Shown: positions 54,362-62,317 of the stretch, piece by piece
Position numbering within the stretch: the first letter of the stretch is position 1
Layout of the letters: each line of letters opens with the position of its first letter
DNA from: Pseudodesulfovibrio sp. 5S69
GTDB taxonomy: Bacteria; Desulfobacterota; Desulfovibrionia; Desulfovibrionales; Desulfovibrionaceae
DNA length: 64,000 nt
Assembly (NCBI RefSeq): GCF_037094465.1
Contig: NZ_CP146609.1
Span: 744,001-808,000, forward strand
Direction of reading: 5' to 3'
Translations under genes and position numbers: made by a program
The notes under the pieces: generated by a model
Database searches by the model: none
Seen by the model: only the letters and a program-made list of their open reading frames with translations
Told to the model about the DNA's origin: nothing

Positions 54362-56842
54362 TTAGACAGACTCGTGTGCCGTCCTGGCGATCAGGTCGTC
54401 CTGAAGGTCCTTGGACAGGTCGCAGAAGTAGGCGGAGTACCCGGCGATACGCACGATAAGATTGCGATATTGCTCGGGGTTCTTCTGAGCCTTGATCAGG
54501 GTTTCGGCGTTGATCACGTTGAACTGGATGTGCCACAGGCGCAGATCGCAGTAGGCGCGGATCAGATCGACCAACTTCTGGGTACCTTCCTCACCTTCCA
54601 GGCACTTGGGCGTGAACTTGATGTTGACCAGGCGGGCGGCGCGCTCGCGGTGATCAAAGTTCTTGGTGGTGTAGTTGGACATGAGGATGGCGGTAGGTCC
54701 GTTCTTGTCGGCCCCGTGGGAGGCGGAGGAGCCGTCGGACAGGGGGTACCAGGCTACGCGTCCGTTCGGGGTGGCGGAGACCACGCGGCCGAAGGGCACG
54801 TGGGAGGTGAAGGGCACGTAGCGCACATCCAGATGCACGCCCAGCTCATCCTGATATTTTTCAGCGAACTCGACGCTCAGGGAGTCGACGTACTTGCCGA
54901 TCTCATCAGCGTACGGGTCGTTGTTGCCGTAGCAGGGAGCCGTCTTGAGCAGGGCCTGAACATCCTCGTAGCCCTCGAAGTTGGCCTTGCAGGCGTCGAT
55001 GACCTGCTGCATGGTCAGCTTCTTGTCTTCAAAGACGAGCTTCTTGATGGCGGCCAGGGAGTCGACGACGGTACCGAAGCCGATGACTTCGAAATAGCCG
55101 AGATCGATGCCTTCGGGAACGTCGGGCTGGTGGATGTCGACGCAATGCTTGCGGCAGAGGGCATGCATGGAGTCGGCCAGCGGAGCGGCGAAGTGGTCCT
55201 TGCGCAACTTGATGACGCTCACTTCCTGCGCGAAGCCGTGCTTGAGCAGGTTGCGGTGCTGGATGGTGTAGGCGGCCAGGAAGTCGTCGAAGTTCTCGAA
55301 CAGGGCCGGATCGCCGGTCTCGGGAGCGAGCTGCTTGTCGCCGTACTTGAGCATCTTGCCGTTGTACAGGACCATTTCCACGGCGGCCGCGAAGTTGATG
55401 TAGGGGCAGCCGGAGGTATACGTGTCGCGGTTGGGCATGCGGATTTCGGCGCAGCCGGAGATGGCATAGTCGTAGATCTCCGTGAACTTGGCGCCCTTGG
55501 CCAGGTGCAGAGGAATGACTTCCTCGTCGTTGATCAACTTCGGGAAACCGGAACCTTCCTTGATGGTTTCCGCGATTTCGGCCAGGAAACGCTGGGGAGC
55601 GCGGGCGTGAATGCGGGCGGCCAGGTCGGGGTAGTGGTGCGGGAACTCGCGCTTGGAACGCAGGAACAGGTAGGACAGTTCATTGGTCGCGTCGAGGCCG
55701 TCCTTGGTCTGGCCGCCGATGGTCACTGCTTCCCAGTGGGCGTACCCTTCGTTGAAGTCGCCGCCTTGAGGGGAGATGTAGAGGTCGATGAACTGGGCCA
55801 TGCTCACGAACATGCACTCGATCAGCTCCATGGCCTTGATCTCGTCCATGGTCCCGGCCTCGACGTCCTTTTCATAATAAGGGTAGAGGTACTGGTCCAT
55901 CCTGCCGTTGGAGACGATGGTGCCGGTCTTTTGCTCAAGGCGGGAGAACATCTGCGTGAACCACTGGGACTGCACGGCCTCGTAGAAGGTCTCGGCGGGA
56001 TGCTCGGGGACTTTGCTGCAGATGCGGGCCATTTCCAGCAGTTCGGCCTTGCGGACCGGGTCCTTCTCGTCAGCGGCCTTCTTCCCGGCCAGGGCGGCAT
56101 GGCGGTTGGCCCACAGGATGATGGCGTCGCAGACCAGGATGATGGCCTCGATGAAGGGCTTCCTTTCGACATTGTCCACCGGGGAAAGCGGATCCAGAGC
56201 GTCGAGCTTTTCCTGCATTTCCTTGCGGATACCGCCGAATCCCCGCTTCAGGATGACTTCGTAGTCGTGCACCCACTGGAGGCAGGAGCGGAAGGAGGAG
56301 GTTTCGTTGACGATGTACCGGGAGTGCAGACCGTTGGGGTCATCATAGGTCAGCGCGTGGGTCTCGGGGGCGAACGCATTGTTCAGCGCCTCGTGGTAGG
56401 TCTTGCCCTTCCAGTACGGAGCGATCTCGTTGACCACGGCGTCGGCGTCGGCCTGGGAGATGGTGAAGGGGGAACTCTCACGGCTGGGCAGTTCCTTGAG
56501 GGCCAGGTCGAGGAAGTCGCCGTCCAGTTCGGGGTAGAGGATGCCGTAGCGGCCCTGGGCGCCGGCGCGGCCGCAGAGAAGGTTGTCGTCGTCGATGTAG
56601 ACATCGATGTTCTCCGCGATCTTGTACAAGGCCTTTGCCCAGCGGAGGGTCAGGTGCTCACCTTCGGTCTCCTGCATGGACTGGGTGAAATACAGTGCGC
56701 GCTGGATGTCGATGGAAGGGGTCAGGTTCTCGATGGTCTCAAGGATCTTGAAAACGCGTTTGTGGGTTTCACGATAAGGGTTGTCGAGCCCCTTGATCTT
56801 GTTTTCCAACATCTGTTCTTGGTGTGAAAGGCAGCATTCCAT
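54362..56842 (-). CDS. islA: Isethionate sulfite-lyase (glycyl radical enzyme)
   Basis: An 826-residue glycyl radical enzyme cleaving isethionate (2-hydroxyethanesulfonate) to acetaldehyde and sulfite. Catalytic residues are Cys464 and Glu466 in [12 protein letters not shown] and the radical Gly801 in [11 protein letters not shown]. Substrate-site residues Arg185, Gln189 ([11 protein letters not shown]), Arg674 and Phe678 ([15 protein letters not shown]) sit at a constant offset of four from Arg189, Gln193, Cys468, Glu470, Arg678, Phe682 and Gly805 as I recall them for Bilophila wadsworthia IslA. GCAE instead of the GCVE of diol dehydratases fits too. A related DHPS sulfo-lyase is the main alternative. 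AGGAG precedes the ATG; a sigma54 promoter lies 80 bp upstream. Confidence 0.9.
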   Translation of the reverse strand: MECCLSHQEQMLENKIKGLDNPYRETHKRVFKILETIENLTPSIDIQRALYFTQSMQETEGEHLTLRWAKALYKIAENIDVYIDDDNLLCGRAGAQGRYGILYPELDGDFLDLALKELPSRESSPFTISQADADAVVNEIAPYWKGKTYHEALNNAFAPETHALTYDDPNGLHSRYIVNETSSFRSCLQWVHDYEVILKRGFGGIRKEMQEKLDALDPLSPVDNVERKPFIEAIILVCDAIILWANRHAALAGKKAADEKDPVRKAELLEMARICSKVPEHPAETFYEAVQSQWFTQMFSRLEQKTGTIVSNGRMDQYLYPYYEKDVEAGTMDEIKAMELIECMFVSMAQFIDLYISPQGGDFNEGYAHWEAVTIGGQTKDGLDATNELSYLFLRSKREFPHHYPDLAARIHARAPQRFLAEIAETIKEGSGFPKLINDEEVIPLHLAKGAKFTEIYDYAISGCAEIRMPNRDTYTSGCPYINFAAAVEMVLYNGKMLKYGDKQLAPETGDPALFENFDDFLAAYTIQHRNLLKHGFAQEVSVIKLRKDHFAAPLADSMHALCRKHCVDIHQPDVPEGIDLGYFEVIGFGTVVDSLAAIKKLVFEDKKLTMQQVIDACKANFEGYEDVQALLKTAPCYGNNDPYADEIGKYVDSLSVEFAEKYQDELGVHLDVRYVPFTSHVPFGRVVSATPNGRVAWYPLSDGSSASHGADKNGPTAILMSNYTTKNFDHRERAARLVNIKFTPKCLEGEEGTQKLVDLIRAYCDLRLWHIQFNVINAETLIKAQKNPEQYRNLIVRIAGYSAYFCDLSKDLQDDLIARTAHESV

Positions 56843-56919
56843 CTGTCTCTTCTCCTATTGATGTGTTTTGATTTCTCGTTACGATGGCCTTGGGTGGTTG
56901 GGAGCCGTATTGCTTATTA

Positions 56920-56935
56920 AGCATACGCTGTGCCA
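56920..56935 (-). promoter_or_regulatory. Sigma54 (-24/-12) promoter of islA
   Basis: Minus strand TGGCACAGCGTATGCT differs at one position from the consensus TGGCACRN4TTGCW. It lies 78 bp before the islA ATG. Confidence 0.88.
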
Positions 56936-57113
56936 ATCAATTTTATGCGTATAACATGTTCATATAATAGTATTTTTCAAAACAGACTTATGCGATGTCC
57001 CGCGTCTTTGAATACGATGGTGCGGGGTCGCATCATTTTTTGGGGCCGAGATTTTTTCCACAATAAATAAAGGTGGATACGGAGGCGTTGCGTTTTGACA
57101 TCCTGCTCGACGA

Positions 57114-57131
57114 ATGGTGCAGAATTGAAAC
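57114..57131 (-). promoter_or_regulatory. Candidate activator site (UAS) for islA
   Basis: GTTTCAATTCTGCACCAT on the minus strand matches GTTGCAACTCTGCACCAT at 60511-60528 in 16 of 18 bases. It lies about 180 bp upstream of the islA -24/-12 element, a normal distance for a sigma54 enhancer. Confidence 0.7.
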
Positions 57132-57213
57132 GCGTTCGCGAAATCAGGCTAATATGTTTATATTAAAGCAGTTAATGTGCAAAAAATCCATCTTTGGGGC
57201 TAACGGCCGAAAG

Positions 57214-57242
57214 AAAAGCCCCGCGACGTATCGCGGGGCTTT
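57214..57242 (-). terminator. Rho-independent terminator after the TRAP transporter gene
   Basis: AAAGCCCCGCGA, TACG, TCGCGGGGCTTTT on the minus strand. It isolates the TRAP operon from the islA promoter region. Confidence 0.92.
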
Positions 57243-57263
57243 GGCTGTTTGCGGTTGAAGTCC

Positions 57264-59159
57264 TCAGCGGATGACGAACATGGATATGGACGGGATGTAG
57301 GTCACCAGCAGCAGGACCACAATCATCAGGGCAAGGATCGGCCAGATCTGTTTGCTGATGTCGTCCAGTTTCACCTTGGCAACGCCGGAGGCGACGAACA
57401 GGTTGACGCCCACGGGCGGGGTGATGAACCCGATGGCCAGGTTGACGACCATGATGATGCCGAAGTGGGTCGGGTCGATACCGACCTTGGTGGCGATGGG
57501 AAGCAGGATGGGAACCAGGATGACGATGGCCGCCAGCGCTTCCATGAAGGTGCCGATGAACAGGAGGAAGACGTTGAAGAGCAACAGGATAATGATCTTG
57601 CTGCTGGTCAGGCCCAGAATATACGAGGCGATCTGGGCCGGAATTTCCTCCACGGTCATGATTTGACCGAACACTTTGGCCATGGCCATGAGAATGATGA
57701 TGATGGCCGAAGTGGAGCAGATCTCCAGCATCGTGGGAATGATGTTGTCCTTGTTCAGGCCCTTGTAGACGAACATGCCCACGATCAGGCCGTAGAAGGC
57801 GGCCACTGCGGCGGCCTCTGTCGGGGTCATCAGGCCGCTGTAGATGCCGCCCAAAACGATGACGGGGACCATCAGCGCCAGCTTGGCGTCCCAGATGGCC
57901 TTGACGAACGTGCCGAAGGTCCTCGTTTTTTTCTCTCCCATCCAGCCGTTTTTCTTGGAGTACCAGAAGCTGTAGCCCATCAGGACCAGGCCGGTGAGTA
58001 TGCCGGGGATGATGCCGGCGAGGAAGAGGTCGCCGATGGAGGTCTGCGACGCGATGCCGTAGATGACGAACGGGTTGCTCGGGGGGATCATGACGCCGAT
58101 GGCGCCGCCGGCAGCCACGATGGCGCAGGCGAAGTATTTATTATAGCCGCGTTCGATCATGGCCGGGATGGTCAGGGACCCGATCGCGGCCACGGTGGCC
58201 GGGCCGGAACCGGAAATGGCGGCAAAGAACATGCACGTGGCAACGGATGCTATGGCCATGCCGCCGGGTAGGGCGCCCAGCATTTCGTCGGCCAGGGCAA
58301 GCAGTCTGGATGAGAGCCCCCCCGCACCCATGAAAATGCCTGCGGCGACAAAGAAGGGGATGGCCATGATCGGGAAGCTATCGATGGACGTGAAGCTGAT
58401 TTGGGCGATGTAGCCGAGATCAATGGTGCCGGTGGCCAGGATGGTCAGCAGGGAGGCGAGGCCCAGGCCGATGCCGATGGGGACGCCGATGGCGATGACC
58501 AGCAGGAAGTAGCTGAAGAGAACTATGGTAGCCGAGGGCTCGAAATTTTCAAAGGCTTGGAAATCCGGCAGATACCACATTATATAGGCCGGAGCGACGA
58601 TGATCGCGGTCACGAAGATGGCCGTAACCAGCCCCTTGATCCCGCAGGTTTTCACTTCCAGGAAAATGTCCTGAAGCAGGCGGAAGCTGATGAGCGCAAA
58701 GCCCAGGGGAATGATGCTGTAGGGGATGTAATACGGAATTTGCATGGCTGGCGCCATCTGGGGATAGCGCATCCCCTCGCCGATCATGTGGACGCCCAGG
58801 CAGGTCACGTAGACGCTGAGAAAGAAGAAGCAGAGGTCGTTGACGACCCAGAAAATGCTCTGCCACTTGGGGCTGAACTTGTCGTAGAGAACGTTGACGC
58901 GGATATTCTCCCGGTTCTTGATGGCCAGCGGAACGGCTAGATAGGATATCCAGATGAAGATGAAACGGGAAAGTTCTTCGGTCCAGACCGCTGCGCTGGC
59001 TGTGTCGGAAAAGTTGACTATCAGATACCGGTAGGCGGTCTGGAACGTGATGATGAGGATGATCGCCAGAAGCCCGATGCACAGAAAAGGCTTTTCAGCA
59101 TTTTCGTCTAGCCAGGTCAGCCAGCCTGTTTTGTTGGGGACTGTGGGGGACGTGGTCAT
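57264..59159 (-). CDS. TRAP transporter, fused small and large membrane subunits (DctQM)
   Basis: A 631-residue membrane protein. About 1-180 is a DctQ-like four-helix domain (FLCIGLLAIILIITFQTAYRYLIVNF; EELSRFIFIWISYLAVPLAIKNRENIRV). About 200-631 is the DctM domain with 10-12 helices, including AIPFFVAAGIFMGAGGLSSRLLALADEMLGALPGGMAIASVATCMFFAAISGSGPATVAAIGSL and PPSNPFVIYG. It imports an organic acid or sulfonate with Na+ or H+, using DctP. Context suggests isethionate. It follows dctP by 77 bp with a hairpin between. Confidence 0.92.
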   Translation of the reverse strand: MTTSPTVPNKTGWLTWLDENAEKPFLCIGLLAIILIITFQTAYRYLIVNFSDTASAAVWTEELSRFIFIWISYLAVPLAIKNRENIRVNVLYDKFSPKWQSIFWVVNDLCFFFLSVYVTCLGVHMIGEGMRYPQMAPAMQIPYYIPYSIIPLGFALISFRLLQDIFLEVKTCGIKGLVTAIFVTAIIVAPAYIMWYLPDFQAFENFEPSATIVLFSYFLLVIAIGVPIGIGLGLASLLTILATGTIDLGYIAQISFTSIDSFPIMAIPFFVAAGIFMGAGGLSSRLLALADEMLGALPGGMAIASVATCMFFAAISGSGPATVAAIGSLTIPAMIERGYNKYFACAIVAAGGAIGVMIPPSNPFVIYGIASQTSIGDLFLAGIIPGILTGLVLMGYSFWYSKKNGWMGEKKTRTFGTFVKAIWDAKLALMVPVIVLGGIYSGLMTPTEAAAVAAFYGLIVGMFVYKGLNKDNIIPTMLEICSTSAIIIILMAMAKVFGQIMTVEEIPAQIASYILGLTSSKIIILLLFNVFLLFIGTFMEALAAIVILVPILLPIATKVGIDPTHFGIIMVVNLAIGFITPPVGVNLFVASGVAKVKLDDISKQIWPILALMIVVLLLVTYIPSISMFVIR

Positions 59160-59174
59160 TCTGCTATCCTTTTG

Positions 59175-59215
59175 ACCTGCCGCACCCCCCTGTCCAAAAG
59201 GGGAGGGCGGCAGGT
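59175..59215 (-). terminator. Hairpin between dctP and dctQM
   Basis: ACCTGCCGC and GCGGCAGGT pair, extended by C/G runs, with a loop near TTTTGGACA. No long T tract. Such hairpins keep more binding-protein mRNA than permease mRNA. Confidence 0.6.
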
Positions 59216-59236
59216 TATATCGTTTCTGTGGGGGGC

Positions 59237-60259
59237 CTATTTCTGGGTGGCTGCGATCAGGTCGAAGAGTTCCGCCGGAATGTCCTTGCGGAATTTGTCC
59301 CAGACGGGGCGGGTGACCTTCTGGAACTGGGCCAATTCGGCGTCGGTCAGCTGGTGGATCTGAATGCCTTCGTCGATCATTTTCTGAGTGGCCTTGGCTT
59401 CCAGTTCGGCGGAGATGCCACGCTGGTATACCAGGGCTTCATGAGCCGCCTGCCTGATCCACTTCTGCTGCTGGGGCTTGAGCCCTTTCCACCAGTCGTT
59501 GTTGCACATGAGAATGTGCATGCTGTAGTTGTGCCGGGAATCTATGGCGTATTTGATGACTTCATCGTGCTTGGCGTCGCAAAGCAGGGAAAAGGTGTTG
59601 CCCTCGGCGTCGACGGTACCCTGCTGCATGGCGGTGTAGACCTCGGCCCAGGCGATGGGTGTGGGGTTCATGCCAAGCGCCTTGGCGGTTTCGACTTCAA
59701 CGGGGGAGGCCGTGGTGCGTACCTTCAGTTTTGCGAGGTCGTCGACCTTGGTAATGGGTTTGTCGGAGGTCACGAAGTTGCGGTAGCCGTATTCACTGAA
59801 CATGATCGGGCGCAGGTTGATCTCTTCCGCCAGGTCGTCGAAGTACTTGCCGAGCGCTCCCCCGTCGAGAGCGGCGTACAGGTTTTTCTGATATTTCCTG
59901 TTGGTGACATACGGAAGGTCGAAGATCAGGAATTTTTTCGAAAAGTTGGCCATGTTCGGGGAGGAACTGGAAGCCATTTCGATGGAGCCGCGCTGGGTCG
60001 CTTCCATGCCGTCCCGGTCGGAGCCCATCATACAGTTGGGAAAAAGCTGAACCGTGATCGTGCCGCCGGAAACCTTCTCCAGGACCTCCTTGAATTTTTC
60101 ATACCCCAGGGTCACGTTGTTGCCGGGGGCCATGGGGTGGGCAAGGCGGATTTTCAACTTGCGAGCGTGGGCCATACCGGGATTGGCTCCCAATACGAAG
60201 ATCGCGCAGACGAAAAGTACGGCAGCTATAAAGCCTTTTCGGGTTATGGACTGTGTCAT
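59237..60259 (-). CDS. TRAP transporter periplasmic binding protein (DctP family)
   Basis: A 340-residue binding protein with a signal peptide (MTQSITRKGFIAAVLFVCAI, cleavage near AHA-RKL). The mature part has RLAHPMAPGNNVTLGYEKFKEVLEKVSGGTITVQLFPNCMMGSDRD, KVRTTASPVEVETAKALGMNPTPIAWAEVYTAMQQGTVDAEGN: the Arg in KVRTT is the one that binds the carboxylate or sulfonate of the ligand in this family. The start is the ATG at 60259 with GGAGGAACCA; the longer frame to 60466 is not supported. A sigma54 element lies 52 bp upstream. Confidence 0.93.
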   Translation of the reverse strand: MTQSITRKGFIAAVLFVCAIFVLGANPGMAHARKLKIRLAHPMAPGNNVTLGYEKFKEVLEKVSGGTITVQLFPNCMMGSDRDGMEATQRGSIEMASSSSPNMANFSKKFLIFDLPYVTNRKYQKNLYAALDGGALGKYFDDLAEEINLRPIMFSEYGYRNFVTSDKPITKVDDLAKLKVRTTASPVEVETAKALGMNPTPIAWAEVYTAMQQGTVDAEGNTFSLLCDAKHDEVIKYAIDSRHNYSMHILMCNNDWWKGLKPQQQKWIRQAAHEALVYQRGISAELEAKATQKMIDEGIQIHQLTDAELAQFQKVTRPVWDKFRKDIPAELFDLIAATQK

Positions 60260-60310
60260 TGGTTCCTCCAAGTTTTGCGGTTGCTGTATGGTCTTTTTTT
60301 CACATGACAA

Positions 60311-60325
60311 GCAAGGAGCATTCCA
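60311..60325 (-). promoter_or_regulatory. Sigma54 (-24/-12) promoter of dctP
   Basis: TGGAATGCTCCTTGC keeps GG-N10-GC and TTGC with two changes in the -24 box. It lies 52 bp before the dctP ATG. Confidence 0.7.
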
Positions 60326-60510
60326 TGATGCAGTTCGGACGTCGAGCATGTGTTCCGGCCTGGTTGTGGCGAAATCATCGGCACTTTCGATGGATGGGGA
60401 TGCCCCCCTCCTCCGGGAAGACGACGTTGATGTAGTTCTGCACCGTGTTATTGTGCGGGAATTCACATTTATCTGGTACGGCTCTGATTTTCAAAGGAAT
60501 TTCTCCCGAC

Positions 60511-60535
60511 GTTGCAACTCTGCACCATGTTGCAA
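60511..60535 (+). promoter_or_regulatory. Candidate activator site (UAS) for dctP
   Basis: TTGCAAC-N10-GTTGCAA forms an inverted repeat; the first 18 bases GTTGCAACTCTGCACCAT match the islA site in 16 of 18 positions. It lies about 190 bp upstream of the dctP -24/-12 element. Confidence 0.72.
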
Positions 60536-60612
60536 AAAAAAGACGTATTTATAACCTATTGAAATAAGAAGTTTTCAAGGAAGCTTTCTGGGAAAGCCCG
60601 TCGCCGGTGGGA

Positions 60613-61449
60613 TTATACGCCCAATACTCGGGCGGCATTCTTATACATGACCTTTTCGTAGACTTCCTTTTCAAAGGGCAGGTTCGCATACTTTTCGAGT
60701 TGTTCGCGGTAATCGATAAAGGGATGGGCGGAGGCGAAGAGCATCTTGTCGGCAATGAGTTCGTTGGCGGCCTTGGTGTAGGCTTCGGCATGGGGCCACA
60801 ACTCGTATTCGGACATTTCGATGAAGACGTTCTTGTTGCGCTGGGTAACGATGATGGCCTCGTCCACCCAGGGGTAGCCACCGTGGCTCATGATGATCTT
60901 GAGCTCGGGGAAATCGCGGGCGACATAGTCGATGTAGCGGGGGGCGACATGGTCGATCACGGCGCCGGGGACAAAACTTGCGGTGCCGGTGGTCATGATG
61001 ATGGGAATCTCGAGTTCGCAGCACTTTGCGTACACCGGGTAGTACTTGGCGTCATTGGAATAGATCTTCGCGAGATAGGGGTCGATGGCCGCGCCCCGGA
61101 TGCTCTCGTTGTTTTGTACCGCCTGCTCCAGGTCGCGGATGGCGGCCATGCCCTTGTGCGGGTCGATCCCCCAGAACCCGATGAATGTATCGGGCGCTTT
61201 CTCACAAAATTCCAGCAGGCTGCCGTTGCCGTTCGCCATGGATGCATAGGTCGTTTCGCAGTCGCGGCCGGTGATGACGGCCTTGACGACATGGTGCGCG
61301 GCCAGGCCCTTGACGATGTCGTCAAAGGGTTCGGGGCGGCACTTGTCGAAGTGGGTCGCCTCACACAGGTCCTTGAACATGGCGCTTGTGGCAATGCCGT
61401 TGACGACTTCCGGGGTGTGGGGCCTGAATCTGAAATCGATAACTTTCAT
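60613..61449 (-). CDS. Amidohydrolase_2 (ACMSD-like) protein with altered metal motif
   Basis: A 278-residue TIM-barrel protein. The family's first metal motif DxHxH is here DFRFRP (Asp5, Arg7, Arg9), so the two His ligands are replaced by Arg. Other family positions remain: IIMTTGTAS, KIIMSHGGYPWVDEAI, and FASAHPFIDY near the C-terminus. The reaction is unknown; decarboxylation or hydrolysis of a carboxylated substrate is the family norm. It lies between the TRAP operon and the tauE-like/activator pair, directed away from the latter, with a GG-N10-GC element upstream. GGAGC precedes the ATG. Confidence 0.8.
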   Translation of the reverse strand: MKVIDFRFRPHTPEVVNGIATSAMFKDLCEATHFDKCRPEPFDDIVKGLAAHHVVKAVITGRDCETTYASMANGNGSLLEFCEKAPDTFIGFWGIDPHKGMAAIRDLEQAVQNNESIRGAAIDPYLAKIYSNDAKYYPVYAKCCELEIPIIMTTGTASFVPGAVIDHVAPRYIDYVARDFPELKIIMSHGGYPWVDEAIIVTQRNKNVFIEMSEYELWPHAEAYTKAANELIADKMLFASAHPFIDYREQLEKYANLPFEKEVYEKVMYKNAARVLGV

Positions 61450-61494
61450 GAGGATTGCTCCTTTGAGGGTTTAAAATCAAGTTTTTGGGCAAAA

Positions 61495-61508
61495 GCAAAA
61501 AACAGGCC
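61495..61508 (-). promoter_or_regulatory. Candidate sigma54 element of the amidohydrolase gene
   Basis: Minus strand GGCCTGTTTTTTGC keeps GG-N10-GC. The -24 box is degenerate (TGGCCT). It is one arm of an inverted repeat with 61528-61541. It could instead be a hairpin. Confidence 0.5.
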
Positions 61509-61527
61509 AAGAATAGCGAGGGTTTTC

Positions 61528-61541
61528 GGCCTGTTTTTTGC
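61528..61541 (+). promoter_or_regulatory. Candidate sigma54 element of the tauE-like/activator operon
   Basis: Plus strand GGCCTGTTTTTTGC is identical to the inverted arm at 61495-61508. It would start transcripts about 27 bp before the ATG at 61580. Confidence 0.5.
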
Positions 61542-61579
61542 TTTTTCAGATAAAAAACTGTTCGAATTACGAGATCGGA

Positions 61580-62317
61580 ATGACTTTAATCGTTTTTACC
61601 CTGTCCTGGTGCATAGCCGGGTTCGTGAATCATGTGGTCGGGCTGGGAGCCGCCATGGTGGCCATGCCCATCGTGGTCCATTTCCTCCCCCTGGAGCTCG
61701 CCGTGCCCAGCTCCACGCTGATCGTGCTGGTGTTGAACCTCCAGCTCGCCTGGAATCACCGGCGGAGCATCCGCTGGCAGCATCTCGCCTATGTATTTAT
61801 AGGAGGCGTCTTGGGGGTGGTCGGGGGCATTTTTCTTATAAGAATGTTGAATAACGACTGGTTGAAAGCGTTGATGGGCGCCTTCCTTATTGCCTACGCC
61901 TTATACGCGCTGTTTTTTGAGAAACGGGAACCTCGACACATTCACCCGTTGTGGGCGATACCCACGGGGATATGTTCGACCTTTTTCGGCACAGCCTTCG
62001 GCTTCAACGGCCCGCCCCTGGCCGTATTCTCCGCCATGTCCGGATGGAGCGCGGACGAAGCCAAGGGGTTTCTCGGCGCTTCCTTCATCCTCAGCGGGAT
62101 TGCCATTGTCTGCGGCCAGTTCCTGGCCGGGCTTCAGACCACACAAACCCTGAGCTATTTTCTCGCGGCATGCCCGGCTTCGCTTCTGGGCGGTCTCTTC
62201 GGAATCAAGTTCTCCAGGCGGTTCGCCGCGAAGTCCAATCGGCGCCTGCTGCTGTGCGTGTTGCTTTTTGCCGGAATATCGCAAATAATGGGTACTTTTC
62301 AGGAGCTTATCAAATGA
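61580..62317 (+). CDS. TauE/SafE-family sulfite/sulfonate exporter
   Basis: A 245-residue membrane protein with about eight helices in two repeats (FVNHVVGLGAAMVAMPIVVHFLPLELAVPSSTLIVLVLNLQ; WAIPTGICSTFFGTAFGFNGPPLAVFSAMSG; LLGGLFGIKFSRRF). TauE/SafE proteins are linked to export of sulfite or sulfoacetate in sulfonate degraders. The start is the ATG at 61580 (MTLIVFTLSW), not the TTG at 61538. It overlaps the activator gene by ATGA. In this context it would relieve sulfite produced by IslA. Confidence 0.85.
   Translation: MTLIVFTLSWCIAGFVNHVVGLGAAMVAMPIVVHFLPLELAVPSSTLIVLVLNLQLAWNHRRSIRWQHLAYVFIGGVLGVVGGIFLIRMLNNDWLKALMGAFLIAYALYALFFEKREPRHIHPLWAIPTGICSTFFGTAFGFNGPPLAVFSAMSGWSADEAKGFLGASFILSGIAIVCGQFLAGLQTTQTLSYFLAACPASLLGGLFGIKFSRRFAAKSNRRLLLCVLLFAGISQIMGTFQELIK

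Larger units (their letters stand above)
56843..57263. other. islA regulatory region
   Basis: Visibly more AT-rich than neighbours. It contains the sigma54 -24/-12 element of islA (56920-56935), AT-rich DNA, an 18-bp motif shared with the dctP promoter (57114-57131), and the terminator of the TRAP operon (57214-57242). No credible gene. Confidence 0.7.
60260..60612. other. dctP regulatory region
   Basis: Holds the dctP sigma54 element (60311-60325) and the upstream 18-bp motif with inverted TTGCAAC/GTTGCAA arms (60511-60535), then an A-tract and a weak hairpin after the amidohydrolase gene (GCTTTC/GAAAGC near 60583-60597). No gene. Confidence 0.65.

Noticed and set aside
57073..57258. 61-residue frame upstream of islA
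   Set aside because: It crosses the TRAP terminator and the candidate activator site and has no ribosome site.
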